64,000 nucleotides of DNA from Aestuariivivens sediminis (GCF_022662105.1 NZ_JAKMCP010000002.1:248001-312000), one strand, 5' to 3'; shown: positions 18,614-29,250, counted from the first letter of the stretch. Program-made: numbers and translations. The notes: a model not told the origin generated them from the letters alone.

Positions 18614-19519
18614 ATGAATACTTTTAAGGTTTCTATACAAGAAACAAGTAATGACAATATCATCAAGTTTGAGGTTAATCAATTTATAACCAATCATCAG
18701 AGCTTTGAATTTAACAATATTGATGAAGCTAAGGATTCCCCTTTAGCACAGCAATTATTCTATTTGCCTTTTGTTAAAAAAGTGTATATCTCAGGCCATT
18801 TCATAGCTGTTGAACGCTATAATATTGTAGAATGGAGCGATGTGCAAGATGAAGTAGCCGAACAAATTGAAGCCTATCTAAATGAAGGTGGTGTCGTTAT
18901 TGAGCTGGCTCACGCTTCGTCGGGTAAAGTCCCCGTAACTATTTATGCCGAAAGCACACCAAATCCATCAGTAATGAAATTCGTTGCCAATAAAAAAATG
19001 GTGTCATCACTTTTTGAATTTACCTCAATTGACGATGCGAAGTTATCGCCTTTAGCTACGGCTTTGTTCCACTTTCCTTTTGTTAAAAGTGTATTCCTCG
19101 AAGAAAATTATGTATCTATTACCAAATATGATATGGCTGAATGGCAAGATATTACCATGGAACTTCGTGAGTTTATAAAAACCTTCATTGAAGATGGCAA
19201 AGATATAGTTCTTCCTCACGCTGCTGAAACATTAAATCAATCAAACGACCATTTGAATCAAAAGTTTGATTCTTTGGATGACACCTCTAAAGAAATAGTC
19301 ACAATTTTAGAAGAATATGTAAAACCTGCCGTTGCTAGTGATGGTGGTAACATTCAGTTTATTTCCTATGATGCCATGCAAAAAAATGTAAGTGTGATGT
19401 TACAAGGAGCCTGCAGTGGTTGTCCATCTTCAACCTTCACCTTAAAGAGCGGCATTGAAAATATGCTCAAACAAATGTTGCCTGGTAAAGTGGAAACTGT
19501 GGACGCCATTAATGGATAA
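18614..19519 (+). CDS. NifU family Fe-S scaffold with tandem Nfu N-domains
   Basis: The 301-residue protein has two copies of the Nfu N-terminal domain (about residues 1-95 and 108-195; each has a FEF-D-AK-SPLA-LF-PFVK pattern ending in WxD) and a C-terminal NifU domain with the cluster-binding CxxC in GACSGCPSS. It carries or delivers Fe-S clusters to target enzymes in the cytoplasm. The second N-domain begins with the family phrase ESTPNPSVMKFVANK. A terminator follows at 19549-19576. Confidence 0.9.
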   Translation: MNTFKVSIQETSNDNIIKFEVNQFITNHQSFEFNNIDEAKDSPLAQQLFYLPFVKKVYISGHFIAVERYNIVEWSDVQDEVAEQIEAYLNEGGVVIELAHASSGKVPVTIYAESTPNPSVMKFVANKKMVSSLFEFTSIDDAKLSPLATALFHFPFVKSVFLEENYVSITKYDMAEWQDITMELREFIKTFIEDGKDIVLPHAAETLNQSNDHLNQKFDSLDDTSKEIVTILEEYVKPAVASDGGNIQFISYDAMQKNVSVMLQGACSGCPSSTFTLKSGIENMLKQMLPGKVETVDAING

Positions 19520-19548
19520 TTATAAAACTATTGAAATGACAAAATGTT

Positions 19549-19576
19549 AAGCGTTCAATTTCACGAACGCTTTTTT
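19549..19576 (+). terminator. Intrinsic terminator after the nfu gene
   Basis: AAGCGTTC (19549-19556), loop of eight bases, GAACGCTT (19565-19572) and a T run to 19576 form a textbook terminator. Confidence 0.88.
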
Positions 19577-19606
19577 ATGTCTTATATTTAAACTTTAAAA
19601 AGACCT

Positions 19607-21718
19607 ATGAAGCATATATTCTATTTTATCTTGCTTTTACTTATCGCCCTATTAAGCTGTAAAGGACAGAACACAACTCCTATGGAACATAAATATACGA
19701 ATGCCCTTGTCAACGAAACGAGCCCTTATTTACTGCAACATGCACATAACCCTGTAAATTGGCATCCTTGGAACGAAGAAACACTTAACAAGGCTAAAAC
19801 TGAAAACAAGCTAATGCTCATCAGTATTGGCTATGCTGCATGCCATTGGTGCCATGTTATGGAACATGAAAGTTTTGAAGACAGTTTGGTCGCTCAAGTT
19901 ATGAATAGTAATTTCATTAACATAAAAGTTGATCGTGAGGAACGTCCCGATGTAGATCAAGTTTACATGAATGCAGTACAGCTTATGACTGGCAGCGGTG
20001 GCTGGCCTTTAAATGTCATTGCCTTGCCTGATGGCAGACCTGTTTGGGGTGGCACTTATTTTAAAAAGGAACAATGGATAAATGCACTTGAGCAAATCTC
20101 GAAACTCTTTGAAGAGCAACCCAAAAAGCTTTATGACTATGCAAATAAATTAACCGAAGGTATCAAATCCATTGATATTGTCAATTTAAATACAGATACA
20201 CCGGTCTTTGAAAAGTCATACATTGAAAATGCCATAGGTAAATGGTCCAAACAATTTGATCAAAGCTTCGGAGGTTTAAATCGGGCGCCAAAATTTATGA
20301 TGCCTAACAATTATCATTTTTTACTCCGTTATGCCCATCAAACGAATAATAAAGAACTTATGGATTTTGTAAATCTAACACTAACAAAAATGGCCTATGG
20401 CGGAATTTTTGACCATATAGGTGGTGGGTTTTCAAGATATTCTGTAGACACCAAATGGCATATCCCTCACTTTGAAAAAATGCTTTATGACAATGCTCAA
20501 TTGGTTAGTTTATATTCAGATGCCTACCTGTTAACCAAGAATGATTTGTATAAAGAGGTTATTATGGAAACCTTAGATTATATTAAAGAAGAAATGACCA
20601 ACAGCGAAGGGGCATTTTATTCCTCATTAGATGCGGATAGCAACACCCCTGAAGGTATTTTGGAAGAAGGTGCTTTTTATGTCTGGACTAAGGACGAGCT
20701 GAAATCCATTTTGAAAGCGGATATTGAGCTTTTTTCAGATTATTTTAACATTAACAGCTATGGTCTTTGGGAACATAATAACTATGTTTTAATAAGAAAA
20801 GACAGTAATGCCCATTTTGTTGATAAGCACCAAATTTCTGAGGCAGAACTTATTAAAAAAAGAGGACAGTGGAAAGCTCTACTCCTCAAGGAACGCAATA
20901 AAAGGGACAAACCAAGGTTAGATGACAAAACGCTAACTTCCTGGAATGCTTTAATGATTAAAGGTTACGTTGACGCCTATCGCGTGCTCGACATAAAAGA
21001 TTATCTGGCTTCTGCGGAAAAAAATGCCCGTTTTATTTTAGAACAACAGTTACGCGAAGATGGCGGTTTGAATCATAATTATAAAAATGGCACAAGTAGC
21101 ATTAATGGATATCTCGAAGATTATGCCACTACCATTGATGCATTTTTAGCACTTTACGAAACCACGTTAGACCAAAAATGGTTAAACACTTCAAGGGATC
21201 TGGCTAATTATGCTTTCGATCATTTTTTTGATGACCACAGTAATATGTTCTTTTTCACATCCGATAAGGATCCTTCATTGGTATCCAGAAGTATTGAATA
21301 TCGTGATAATGTAATTCCTGGAAGTAACTCCATAATGGCAAAAAATTTATTCAGACTCGCCCATTATTTTGACAATGATCATTATGGTAATGTTGCAATG
21401 ATTATGCTAAATAATGTTAAACCGGAAATGCGGGAATATCCAACGGGTTATTCCAATTGGTTCGATTTGATGCTTAATTATACCAATCCATTTTACGAAG
21501 TGGCTGTTGTAGGGGAAGAGGCGAAAGGTAAAATATTTGAATTAAATAAGACCTATATCCCTAACAAATTAATAGCAGGCAGTAACAAAGAAAGTAAAAT
21601 GCCATTGTTGGAGAACAGATTTACTCCGGAAGACACCTACATTTATGTTTGCGTAAACAAAGCTTGTAAACTCCCTGTTACTCAAGTAGATCAAGCTCTT
21701 AAATTAATAGAAAAATGA
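19607..21718 (+). CDS. YyaL-type thioredoxin-domain (DUF255) protein, predicted lipoprotein
   Basis: The 703-residue protein resembles YyaL/SPATA20: an N-terminal thioredoxin-like domain with [14 protein letters not shown] and a long (alpha/alpha)6-type domain like N-acylglucosamine 2-epimerases ([32 protein letters not shown]). The true function is unknown. The start gives a lipoprotein signal with lipobox ALLSC, placing it outside the cytoplasm, whereas many relatives lack a signal. Its stop overlaps the ATG of the next gene (ATGA), indicating translational coupling. Confidence 0.85.
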   Translation: MKHIFYFILLLLIALLSCKGQNTTPMEHKYTNALVNETSPYLLQHAHNPVNWHPWNEETLNKAKTENKLMLISIGYAACHWCHVMEHESFEDSLVAQVMNSNFINIKVDREERPDVDQVYMNAVQLMTGSGGWPLNVIALPDGRPVWGGTYFKKEQWINALEQISKLFEEQPKKLYDYANKLTEGIKSIDIVNLNTDTPVFEKSYIENAIGKWSKQFDQSFGGLNRAPKFMMPNNYHFLLRYAHQTNNKELMDFVNLTLTKMAYGGIFDHIGGGFSRYSVDTKWHIPHFEKMLYDNAQLVSLYSDAYLLTKNDLYKEVIMETLDYIKEEMTNSEGAFYSSLDADSNTPEGILEEGAFYVWTKDELKSILKADIELFSDYFNINSYGLWEHNNYVLIRKDSNAHFVDKHQISEAELIKKRGQWKALLLKERNKRDKPRLDDKTLTSWNALMIKGYVDAYRVLDIKDYLASAEKNARFILEQQLREDGGLNHNYKNGTSSINGYLEDYATTIDAFLALYETTLDQKWLNTSRDLANYAFDHFFDDHSNMFFFTSDKDPSLVSRSIEYRDNVIPGSNSIMAKNLFRLAHYFDNDHYGNVAMIMLNNVKPEMREYPTGYSNWFDLMLNYTNPFYEVAVVGEEAKGKIFELNKTYIPNKLIAGSNKESKMPLLENRFTPEDTYIYVCVNKACKLPVTQVDQALKLIEK

Positions 21719-22071
21719 ATGCACTGGTAATTTTTTTGATTGCCATAGTAGCCTTTGAACACATTTACTTTTTAATTTTGGAAATGTTTTTTTGGACAAA
21801 ACCCAAAGGCATAAAAACATTTGGACTAAAATCTAAAACTTTTGCCGAAGAAACCAAAATATTGGCAGCAAATCAAGGTTTATACAATGGATTTTTAGCA
21901 GCTGGATTACTTTTTTCTATTGTTGAAAGAGATCTAAAAATGGCCTCTTTTTTATTAATTTGTGTAATTATAGCAGGAATTTATGGGACATATACCACTA
22001 AAAACCGAAAACTTTTTTATATTCAAGCAGTTCCAGCCATACTGGCTGTAACAGTAACTTTAATTAATTAA
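21715..22071 (+). CDS. DUF1304 family membrane protein
   Basis: The 118-residue protein has about four membrane segments and the DUF1304 features [27 protein letters not shown] and a central GIYG. The start overlaps the previous stop by four bases. Function is unknown. It is followed 15 bp later by an MscS-type channel, so the three genes probably form one transcript. Confidence 0.8.
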   Translation: MNALVIFLIAIVAFEHIYFLILEMFFWTKPKGIKTFGLKSKTFAEETKILAANQGLYNGFLAAGLLFSIVERDLKMASFLLICVIIAGIYGTYTTKNRKLFYIQAVPAILAVTVTLIN

Positions 22072-22086
22072 TTTAAACTTGACATT

Positions 22087-22902
22087 ATGAACATGGAAAA
22101 TGTAGATACTGAAAAATGGATAACCCTTGCTACGGAATACGGCATTAGAATTTTGGCGGCAATCATTATATGGATTGTTGGTTTGTGGATTATTAAAAGG
22201 TTGTTGAAAGGGACAAAAAAAGTAATGTCAAGCAGTAATTATGATGAAAGTTTGCAAAAGTTTCTATTAAACCTTCTAGGGTGGATCTTAAAAATTTTAT
22301 TAATCCTTGCTATTCTAGCTAAATTAGGGGTGGAAACAACATCCTTTGCTGCTATTTTAGCTGCCGCTGGTTTAGCCATTGGCATGGCACTACAAGGGTC
22401 CTTAGGGAATTTTGCAGGCGGTGTTTTAATTATGATCTTCAAACCTATTAAAATTGGTGATTTAATTGAGGCTCAAGGTGAAATTGGTGTCGTTAAGCAA
22501 ATTGAAATATTTACCACCAAACTTACCGGACTTTCCAATAAGGAAATCATAATTCCTAATGGGGCTTTATCCAATGGTAATATTATAAACTATACCACAG
22601 AAGGCACACGCCGTGTAGATTTAATTTTTGGTGTAGGCTATGATTCCGATATTAAGAAAACCAAAGAAGTTTTGATGCAAGTAGTTACTACGCATCCTAA
22701 AGTTTTGCAAGAACCGGCACCCGCTGTAACCGTTTTGGAACTGGCAGACAGCTCCATTAATTTTGCAGTAAGACCATGGTGCGAAACTGCCGATTACTGG
22801 AATGTTTATTTTGATGTGACGGAACAAACCAAGGAAGCCCTTGATGCTGCCGGTATTGAAATTCCATACCCACATCATGTCGAAATTAGAAAACAAGGTT
22901 AA
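22087..22902 (+). CDS. Small-conductance mechanosensitive channel (MscS family)
   Basis: The 271-residue protein has three membrane helices and the Gly/Ala-rich pore helix of MscS (AAAGLAIGMALQGSLGNFAG), then the beta-domain (FKPIKIGDLIEAQGEIGVV) and the cytoplasmic vestibule ending in IPYPHHVEIR. It releases solutes on hypo-osmotic shock from the inner membrane. Length is near that of E. coli MscS (286). An alternative start ATG lies at 22093. Confidence 0.92.
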   Translation: MNMENVDTEKWITLATEYGIRILAAIIIWIVGLWIIKRLLKGTKKVMSSSNYDESLQKFLLNLLGWILKILLILAILAKLGVETTSFAAILAAAGLAIGMALQGSLGNFAGGVLIMIFKPIKIGDLIEAQGEIGVVKQIEIFTTKLTGLSNKEIIIPNGALSNGNIINYTTEGTRRVDLIFGVGYDSDIKKTKEVLMQVVTTHPKVLQEPAPAVTVLELADSSINFAVRPWCETADYWNVYFDVTEQTKEALDAAGIEIPYPHHVEIRKQG

Positions 22903-22951
22903 ATCGTTTACACGTCTTCCAGTTTTAAAAAACTGTACAGGATTATTTGAA

Positions 22952-23623
22952 CTAAAGTTTGGGTTTTATAGCAATAAAATCCTTTAAATAGTAAGGTTCA
23001 AAATAAGCGACATTTTCAAATTCATTTATCTTAAATTTGTTATAGGCCAATGCCCCCATGTCATTAGCAGACGGTAATTTACCTTTAATAAAAACCGCAT
23101 TGGGATGATTGATATGGGTCATTGTTTTTTCAACACCATTCCCAATAAAATAGACTTTATCTTCTTTTAAATATTTCCCAAAAGCATCGTAATCTATTAT
23201 TTGTGCTTGAGTATCCCTTATTTGACAATGCTGAGTGTCAAAAACTGCAGAGTACACTTCCTGCCTTCTGGCATCCAACATGGGTACAATTACCCCATTT
23301 TGTTCTTTGACTTGATGGGATAAAGATTCTAATGTTGGTATGGAAATCAATGGAAGATCCAACGCATAGCAAAGTCCCTTGGCTGCTGAAACACCAATAC
23401 GTAACCCTGTGTAAGATCCCGGACCTTTACTAATGGCGATAGCATTTAGTTTTTTTCGGTTAACATTTGTTTCTTTTAAAATATCATCGATGTAAACATG
23501 TAAACGTTCCGCATGGGAATAGTTTTTATCATAGTCTTCTTTTAGTAGAATTGTTCTACCATTTACACTTAATGATACGGAACAATTAGTTGTTGCCGTT
23601 TCTATACTTAGTATATATACCAA
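22952..23623 (-). CDS. tsaB: tRNA threonylcarbamoyladenosine biosynthesis protein TsaB
   Basis: TsaB is the non-catalytic partner of TsaD in making t6A at position 37 of ANN-decoding tRNAs. The 223-residue protein begins LSIETATTNCSVSL, has ISKGPGSYTGLRIGVSAAKGL and PMLDARRQEVYSAVF, the pattern of the YeaZ/TsaB ASKHA fold. Its start codon directly follows the stop of the TolC-like gene, so it is probably co-transcribed with the efflux operon. Confidence 0.93.
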   Translation of the reverse strand: MVYILSIETATTNCSVSLSVNGRTILLKEDYDKNYSHAERLHVYIDDILKETNVNRKKLNAIAISKGPGSYTGLRIGVSAAKGLCYALDLPLISIPTLESLSHQVKEQNGVIVPMLDARRQEVYSAVFDTQHCQIRDTQAQIIDYDAFGKYLKEDKVYFIGNGVEKTMTHINHPNAVFIKGKLPSANDMGALAYNKFKINEFENVAYFEPYYLKDFIAIKPKL

Positions 23624-24964
23624 TTAATTTAATGTTATTGTTTTACCAATGTAAAAATCCAAAACTTTTGTCTTAAAAACAAAATCATACTTCGCATTTA
23701 TCAGTGAAGATTGTGCATTTATAAGTTGTACTCGCGATTGCTCTAAATCAAAGGCGGTCATACTACCTAAATCAAACCGTTCCTTGGCGTTAAAAAAAGC
23801 AAATTCTTGAGATTCAAGGGTCTTAATGGCTGCCTGATATGCTTTAAAGGCAGCATGTGCATCGGTGTAAGCCCTTTGTATATTGGACTCAAGATTTATT
23901 TTGGCCTGTTCCAAATTAAGTTTACTGTTTTCTTCTTGAATTTTAGATTTTGCAACGGCTGTTTTATTCCGATATCCAGAAAAAACAGGAATATTCACAT
24001 TCAAACTCAAGCTATGCCCTTTATTATCATTGATTTGTTGAAAAAATGAATTGGAACTCGTTAAATTGGAAAAATTTGCACCAGTATTAAATCCATATCC
24101 CAAACTTACATTTGGATAATACCCACTTTTAGATATCTCGGTGTTTAATTGTGCATTTTCAATATTTCTTTCTGCCACTTTAATTTCTACGCGATTTGCC
24201 AAAGCATATTCCAAAACAGGCGATGCATCAGAATATAATAAAGTTTCCGAAGGGGTACCAACATCCATCACTTCAACATTAAAACCATCAAAAGGGAGTT
24301 GCAACAATTGAGACAAATTAAGTAAGGCTAAATTTAAATTGTTATCGGCAATGGTCACTTGTTGGGCATCCCTGCTTAAGGTAGCCTCAGCATCATAAAT
24401 ATTGGCCTTAGGCTGAACCCCGGCATCCACCAATGCCTTCACCTGAACTAACTGCTTTTTACTAAACTCAAATTGCGCTTGTGTGGTTTCCAAATTCTCC
24501 TTGTTGAACAATACATTCAAATAAGCGTTGACCACATTTAATGTGATGTCGTCTTCAATACGTTCTAATTCTAATTGATTGGTTTCCAGGTTTAAAAGAG
24601 ACTGTTTATACACATTTGTGTTTCTAAACCCATTAAAAACGGTTTGGGACACATTCAATCCAGCGCTTGTTGAATGAAATGTTCGATCCACAAAATTTCC
24701 CGGAAACAATTCGGACTGGCCCAGGCTAAGTGACTGTCTAATCCCTAAACCGATCGATGGTAAAAAATTACCCTGTGAAGCCTTGATATCCTGTTTGTTC
24801 AATAACAACGTGTTTTGAACTTGTTTTACAGAAATATTATGTTCAAGGGCATAATCAACACATTCTTGTAATGTCCATTTCTTGTCTTGGCCAAAGGCCA
24901 TTACACCGATGGATAATATTATAAATACTAACCTTATTTTAGTCAATGTCTTCTTCTTCCTCAT
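23624..24964 (-). CDS. TolC family outer membrane efflux protein
   Basis: The 446-residue protein has a signal peptide (FIILSIGVMAFGQ), then WTLQECVDYALEHNISV, the typical start of TolC-like exit ducts, and long alpha-hairpins ending SSLINAKYDFVFKTKVLDFY. It would form the outer membrane channel for the MacA-like and MacB-like genes upstream. The start overlaps the end of the adaptor gene by 26 bp, a sign of operon organisation. Confidence 0.93.
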   Translation of the reverse strand: MRKKKTLTKIRLVFIILSIGVMAFGQDKKWTLQECVDYALEHNISVKQVQNTLLLNKQDIKASQGNFLPSIGLGIRQSLSLGQSELFPGNFVDRTFHSTSAGLNVSQTVFNGFRNTNVYKQSLLNLETNQLELERIEDDITLNVVNAYLNVLFNKENLETTQAQFEFSKKQLVQVKALVDAGVQPKANIYDAEATLSRDAQQVTIADNNLNLALLNLSQLLQLPFDGFNVEVMDVGTPSETLLYSDASPVLEYALANRVEIKVAERNIENAQLNTEISKSGYYPNVSLGYGFNTGANFSNLTSSNSFFQQINDNKGHSLSLNVNIPVFSGYRNKTAVAKSKIQEENSKLNLEQAKINLESNIQRAYTDAHAAFKAYQAAIKTLESQEFAFFNAKERFDLGSMTAFDLEQSRVQLINAQSSLINAKYDFVFKTKVLDFYIGKTITLN

Positions 24965-26060
24965 CTTCTTTTGATGCTTTGTTCCACACTTTTATTTTAT
25001 CCCCTTCTTCCACACCATCTACTATCTCAACAATAATCCCATCGGAAGTCCCAAGTCTTACCTCTTTTTTCTTAAACTTTCCATTTTCATCCAAAATCTC
25101 CACAAATGGGGCATCTGTAAAACGGTTAAATTGCACAAGTGCCTCCTTAATGACCAATACACTATCCTTATTTTCTACTTCTATTTCGGCATTGGCACTG
25201 TATCCTGCCCTAATATTTTTCGAGGATTCTACATCAACATCTGCTTTTATAGTAAATTGAACAGCCCCATTCTCCTCCACTCCTTTCGGGGCAATAAAGG
25301 TTAACCTGGCCGGAAATGCTTTTTCATTAATGGCTCCTAAAACTACTGATATGTCTTCGCCTTCCTTTAATTTACCAACTTCAGCTTCATCTACCTTTCC
25401 CTCAAATATCATAATGCTCATATCTGCAACTGTAGCTATGGTTGTTCCGGCATTAAAATTGTTACTTTGGATGACCTGATCTCCCTCACGCACCGGAATC
25501 TCCAATACCGTCCCTGATATCTGAGCGACTATATTGGTATTGGCCGAACTCCCCCCGGATAAGGAACCCTGTTCTATGATTTGATAATCATTCTGTGCCT
25601 GTTTTAAATTTTCTTTTGCCTGATTGTACGAGAGTTCGCTATTTTCGAAATCCTGTTGTGAAATTACTCCTTTTTCAAATAAGGCTGTATTGCGTTTATA
25701 TAAAACTTCTGCATTATTGGCAGCTAATGCTGCAGTCTTAATTCGGCTTGCGGCGCTGGCTAAATTCTGTTCGTTGGGTACGACCCTAATCTTAGCGATT
25801 AAATCCCCCTTTCGAACTATATCGCCTTCCTCCACCAGAATTCTATCTATTATTCCGGACACCTGGGGTTTTAGTTCTATCTCCTCTTCCGGATTTAATT
25901 TACCGGTAGCCACAACCTTAGTTTTTACAGTATCGTAATACGGTTCTTCTGTCGTGAATTCATCTATAGACTGTCCATTTGCTTCTTTAAAATATTTAAG
26001 TACAAAAGCCAGTGCTAAAATGGCAATTATTGTTAAACCAATTTTTACTGTTTTATTCAT
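24939..26060 (-). CDS. MacA-like periplasmic adaptor of an ABC efflux system
   Basis: The 373-residue protein has an N-terminal membrane anchor (IGLTIIAILALAFVLKYF), two half lipoyl motifs (ELKPQVSGIIDRILVEEGD and VAQISGTVLEIPVREGD), an alpha-hairpin of moderate length, and a beta-barrel domain. This is the HlyD/MacA fold that links an inner-membrane ABC transporter to TolC. The acidic tail KEDEEEEDID is unusual in charge. Substrate unknown. Confidence 0.92.
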   Translation of the reverse strand: MNKTVKIGLTIIAILALAFVLKYFKEANGQSIDEFTTEEPYYDTVKTKVVATGKLNPEEEIELKPQVSGIIDRILVEEGDIVRKGDLIAKIRVVPNEQNLASAASRIKTAALAANNAEVLYKRNTALFEKGVISQQDFENSELSYNQAKENLKQAQNDYQIIEQGSLSGGSSANTNIVAQISGTVLEIPVREGDQVIQSNNFNAGTTIATVADMSIMIFEGKVDEAEVGKLKEGEDISVVLGAINEKAFPARLTFIAPKGVEENGAVQFTIKADVDVESSKNIRAGYSANAEIEVENKDSVLVIKEALVQFNRFTDAPFVEILDENGKFKKKEVRLGTSDGIIVEIVDGVEEGDKIKVWNKASKEDEEEEDID

Positions 26061-26079
26061 TTTTATACTGATTAAAATT

Positions 26080-27324
26080 TTATTCTTCCCTAAGGGCCTC
26101 TATGGGCTTTACACTAGTCGCCTTAAATGCCGGTATGAGTCCTATGAGTGTCCCCAACGCCACTAAAATTAACAGTGCCACAAAAACAATGGTAATGGAT
26201 ACCGAGGCATTAACCAAAGTAGCATCATCGCCTTGACCGTAGAAATGATCCAACAAAATAAGTATCCACCCTCCCGTTATAATTCCAAAAATTCCTGCTA
26301 TTAGTGTTAAAAAAACGGCCTCTGCTACAATTTGTCTTTTTATTTCAAATGGGGTAGCTCCCAAAGCCCGACGCACACCAATTTCCTTTGTGCGTTCCTT
26401 TACAGTAATTAACAAAATATTACCAATGGCAAATACGCCAGCTATTAGAGTTGCAATACCTACAAACCACGTTAAAAACTGCATACCAGTTAAAAAGCCG
26501 GTAAACTTATCAAAATTTTCACCCAGATTAAAACTGCCAAATGCTCTGGCATCTTTGGGGTGTATATTATTTAAATTCCTTAATAAAAGTTTAGTATCCA
26601 ACTCAATTTGCTTTATATTATATTCAGGTTTACCGGTTACCATAATCCAACCTATTTTATCGCCCTGATTATAAATTTGCTGAAATGTTGTAAACGGAAT
26701 ATGGATATCGGAACCCGGGCCCATTTGGATATTACTTTCTTCAAAAACACCAATAACCGTAAAATTCATACCGTTAATTTGGATAAAAGCTCCAATAGGT
26801 TCTTCCTTTTTTTCAAATAATTGTTTAAAAATATCTTCAGAAATAACAGCTACTTTTTTGCTCTTTTCTATATCATTTTGATTAATAAATCTTCCAAATA
26901 ACAATTTCTTTTTTTGTACGTCATCCAATAACGGGTAATCTCCGGCGACATTAAATGATCCGGATAAAAAGTTTCTCATCACCGTACTTTGGTTTTGATT
27001 TCTAGGCACTACAAAATCAATTCCTTGAATATTTTCTTCAACTTTTTTAGCATCAGAAAGTGATAACCTAACGCGTCTACCCTCTTGGAATCCCTTAAAT
27101 GGTTTACTGGTACTTTGGCCCCATATAAAGACACTATTGGTAGCAAAGTCTCCAAATAGTCTGTTAAATGAATTCTCCATCCCCCTGGCAGACCCCAACA
27201 GACCGATGAGCAATAATACACCCCACCATACGCCAATCATGGTTATTATAGTACGCAGTTGATTTTTACTCAAACTATCGTAAACTTCCTGCCAGGTATC
27301 TCTGTCTAATAAAAATCTAAACAT
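26080..27324 (-). CDS. MacB-like ABC transporter permease (second copy)
   Basis: The 414-residue protein has an N-terminal membrane helix, a large periplasmic MacB-PCD domain (about residues 45-270) and three C-terminal membrane helices of the FtsX type with KERTKEIGVRRALGATP and SVKPIEALRE. It lacks a fused ATPase; the ATPase is the separate gene at 28549-29250. It pairs with the permease at 27327-28556, suggesting a heterodimeric transporter. Confidence 0.92.
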   Translation of the reverse strand: MFRFLLDRDTWQEVYDSLSKNQLRTIITMIGVWWGVLLLIGLLGSARGMENSFNRLFGDFATNSVFIWGQSTSKPFKGFQEGRRVRLSLSDAKKVEENIQGIDFVVPRNQNQSTVMRNFLSGSFNVAGDYPLLDDVQKKKLLFGRFINQNDIEKSKKVAVISEDIFKQLFEKKEEPIGAFIQINGMNFTVIGVFEESNIQMGPGSDIHIPFTTFQQIYNQGDKIGWIMVTGKPEYNIKQIELDTKLLLRNLNNIHPKDARAFGSFNLGENFDKFTGFLTGMQFLTWFVGIATLIAGVFAIGNILLITVKERTKEIGVRRALGATPFEIKRQIVAEAVFLTLIAGIFGIITGGWILILLDHFYGQGDDATLVNASVSITIVFVALLILVALGTLIGLIPAFKATSVKPIEALREE

Positions 27325-27326
27325 GG

Positions 27327-28556
27327 TTAGTCATTTCTTAAAGCTACAATAGGTTTTATATTTGAGGCTTTCTGGGCAGGTACATAACCCGCTAGAGTAC
27401 CAGCGGCAATTAGGGTTAGTGTTGCCGTAATAATCATGGATGGTCTTACCCCGGGATCTGTAATAAAATAGTCCTTTAAACTTGGTCCTATCCACTCCAA
27501 CACCCCTATCCCAATTAAAAGGCCTAAGTATCCTGCAATAGTCGTGATGACTATGGATTCTGCAAGTATGATTGAAACGATTGATCTGGGAGATGCTCCA
27601 AGAGCTTTTCTTATCCCTATTTCTTTGGTGCGTTCTTTTACGATAAAAATCATGATGTTGCTTATGCCGACTATGCCAGCGGTTAAGGTCCCCAATCCAA
27701 TAATCAAAATAATAATCCCCAATACCACATTCATCTTACGGACCCCTTGAGTCTGGCTCGCCATATTAAACACCCTTATAGCGCGTTGATCTGAATTGGC
27801 AACTGAAAAGCGGTTTTTAAGCTTTTTGCTAATGTCATTTCCAAAATTTATGGCCTGGTCAAAAGTCAAATCGGGTTTATAACTCAAATTAATTTGATCT
27901 ATATAATCATTGTTCCCATAAATTTGCTGTGCAGTGGATACTGGCATATAAATAAGCCGTTCCTCATTATCGCCACCCTTATCCTTAAAAATTCCTATAA
28001 CTTTGTATGGTATGCCATTTAAGTTTAAATACTTCCCTAATGGGTCTTCCTTGATAAATAAATCCTTTGCCACTAATCGACCAATAACGATAACCTTGTT
28101 TTTATAGACGAGATCATTTTGATTTATAAATCGTCCTTCATGGATAATGGTTCTTTCTAAAAACTGATGATCGGGGTGTACTGCTCTTACATTGTAATTA
28201 TTGTGCTCGTTTTTATAGATGGCTGATACGTTCCTGTAAATTCTGGCCGATATGAATTCAATTTTATGGTCAAACTCATCTATTAAATAATTAAAATCTT
28301 CATTCTTGAATTGAATGCGTCTGCCAGCCTGTAGTCCCTTATGTGCTTTAGTCGTTCTTCCTGATCGCACAAATATAGCATTGGTCACATCGTCTGCGAA
28401 AGCTTCTTTAAATGTATTTTTTAGTCCATTAGCTATTCCAAACAATATAGTAAACAATAAAATCGCAAAAGTTACCGTGAAGCCGGACAAAAGACTTCTA
28501 GTTCTATTCTTATTTATACTTTGAAATATTTCACGCCAAAGGTCAATATCAAACAT
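27327..28556 (-). CDS. MacB-like ABC transporter permease (first copy)
   Basis: The 409-residue paralogue of the next gene has the same layout: N-terminal helix after the IFQSINKNRTRSLLSGFTV segment, periplasmic MacB-PCD domain, three C-terminal helices with KERTKEIGIRKALGASP and NIKPIVALRND. It overlaps the ATPase gene by 8 bp and is separated from the second permease by 2 bp. Two distinct permeases in one operon imply an asymmetric transporter. Confidence 0.92.
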   Translation of the reverse strand: MFDIDLWREIFQSINKNRTRSLLSGFTVTFAILLFTILFGIANGLKNTFKEAFADDVTNAIFVRSGRTTKAHKGLQAGRRIQFKNEDFNYLIDEFDHKIEFISARIYRNVSAIYKNEHNNYNVRAVHPDHQFLERTIIHEGRFINQNDLVYKNKVIVIGRLVAKDLFIKEDPLGKYLNLNGIPYKVIGIFKDKGGDNEERLIYMPVSTAQQIYGNNDYIDQINLSYKPDLTFDQAINFGNDISKKLKNRFSVANSDQRAIRVFNMASQTQGVRKMNVVLGIIILIIGLGTLTAGIVGISNIMIFIVKERTKEIGIRKALGASPRSIVSIILAESIVITTIAGYLGLLIGIGVLEWIGPSLKDYFITDPGVRPSMIITATLTLIAAGTLAGYVPAQKASNIKPIVALRND

Positions 28557-29250
28557 GTTGCTCTATTCTAACCTGATTTATGATTTTATCTTCCATAATG
28601 ATACCATCTCGCAGTCTAACAATGCGCTTGCACATATTAGCAATGTCTTCTTCATGTGTTACCATTAAAATGGTTTTCCCCTCATCATTCAATTGTTGAA
28701 TAAATGTTATGATCTCATAAGAGGTATTGGAATCCATCGCTCCTGTGGGTTCATCGGCTAATAACAATTTAGGATTCGCAGCTAAGGCTCTGGCAATAGC
28801 CACTCGTTGGTTTTGCCCACCCGATAACTCTTTAGGTAAATGATGGGACCAATTTTTCAAGCCTACTTTTTCAAGATAGAACATGGCTTTTTCTTGACGT
28901 TCCTTCCGTTTCATCCCTTGATAATACAAAGGTAAAGCAACATTTTCAAGGGCATTTTTATAGTTTATTAGATTAAAGGATTGAAAAATAAATCCTAAAA
29001 ATTTGTTTCGATAAACAGCTGCCTTTTTTTCGGTAAGATTTTTAATAGGCAACCCGTCTAGGATATAATCTCCGGAATCGGCCTCATCCAACATTCCAAT
29101 AATATTGAGCAAGGTAGATTTACCGGAACCAGATGAACCCATAATGGCCACCATTTCGCCTTCTTCAACAGATAAATTAATTCCTTTTAATACGTGTAAA
29201 CTAGAATCCCCGATGGGGTAAGATTTGTGGAGTTCTTTGATGACGAGCAT
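28549..29250 (-). CDS. MacB/LolD-type ABC transporter ATP-binding protein
   Basis: The 233-residue ATPase has Walker A GSSGSGKST, Q-loop FIFQSFNL, signature LSGGQNQRVAIARAL (QN where QQ is usual), Walker B LLLADEPTGAMDS and the H-loop VTHEE. It is the first gene of the operon and energises the two MacB-like permeases. LolCDE-type lipoprotein sorting is an alternative, but the adaptor and TolC genes downstream favour efflux. Confidence 0.94.
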   Translation of the reverse strand: MLVIKELHKSYPIGDSSLHVLKGINLSVEEGEMVAIMGSSGSGKSTLLNIIGMLDEADSGDYILDGLPIKNLTEKKAAVYRNKFLGFIFQSFNLINYKNALENVALPLYYQGMKRKERQEKAMFYLEKVGLKNWSHHLPKELSGGQNQRVAIARALAANPKLLLADEPTGAMDSNTSYEIITFIQQLNDEGKTILMVTHEEDIANMCKRIVRLRDGIIMEDKIINQVRIEQHV

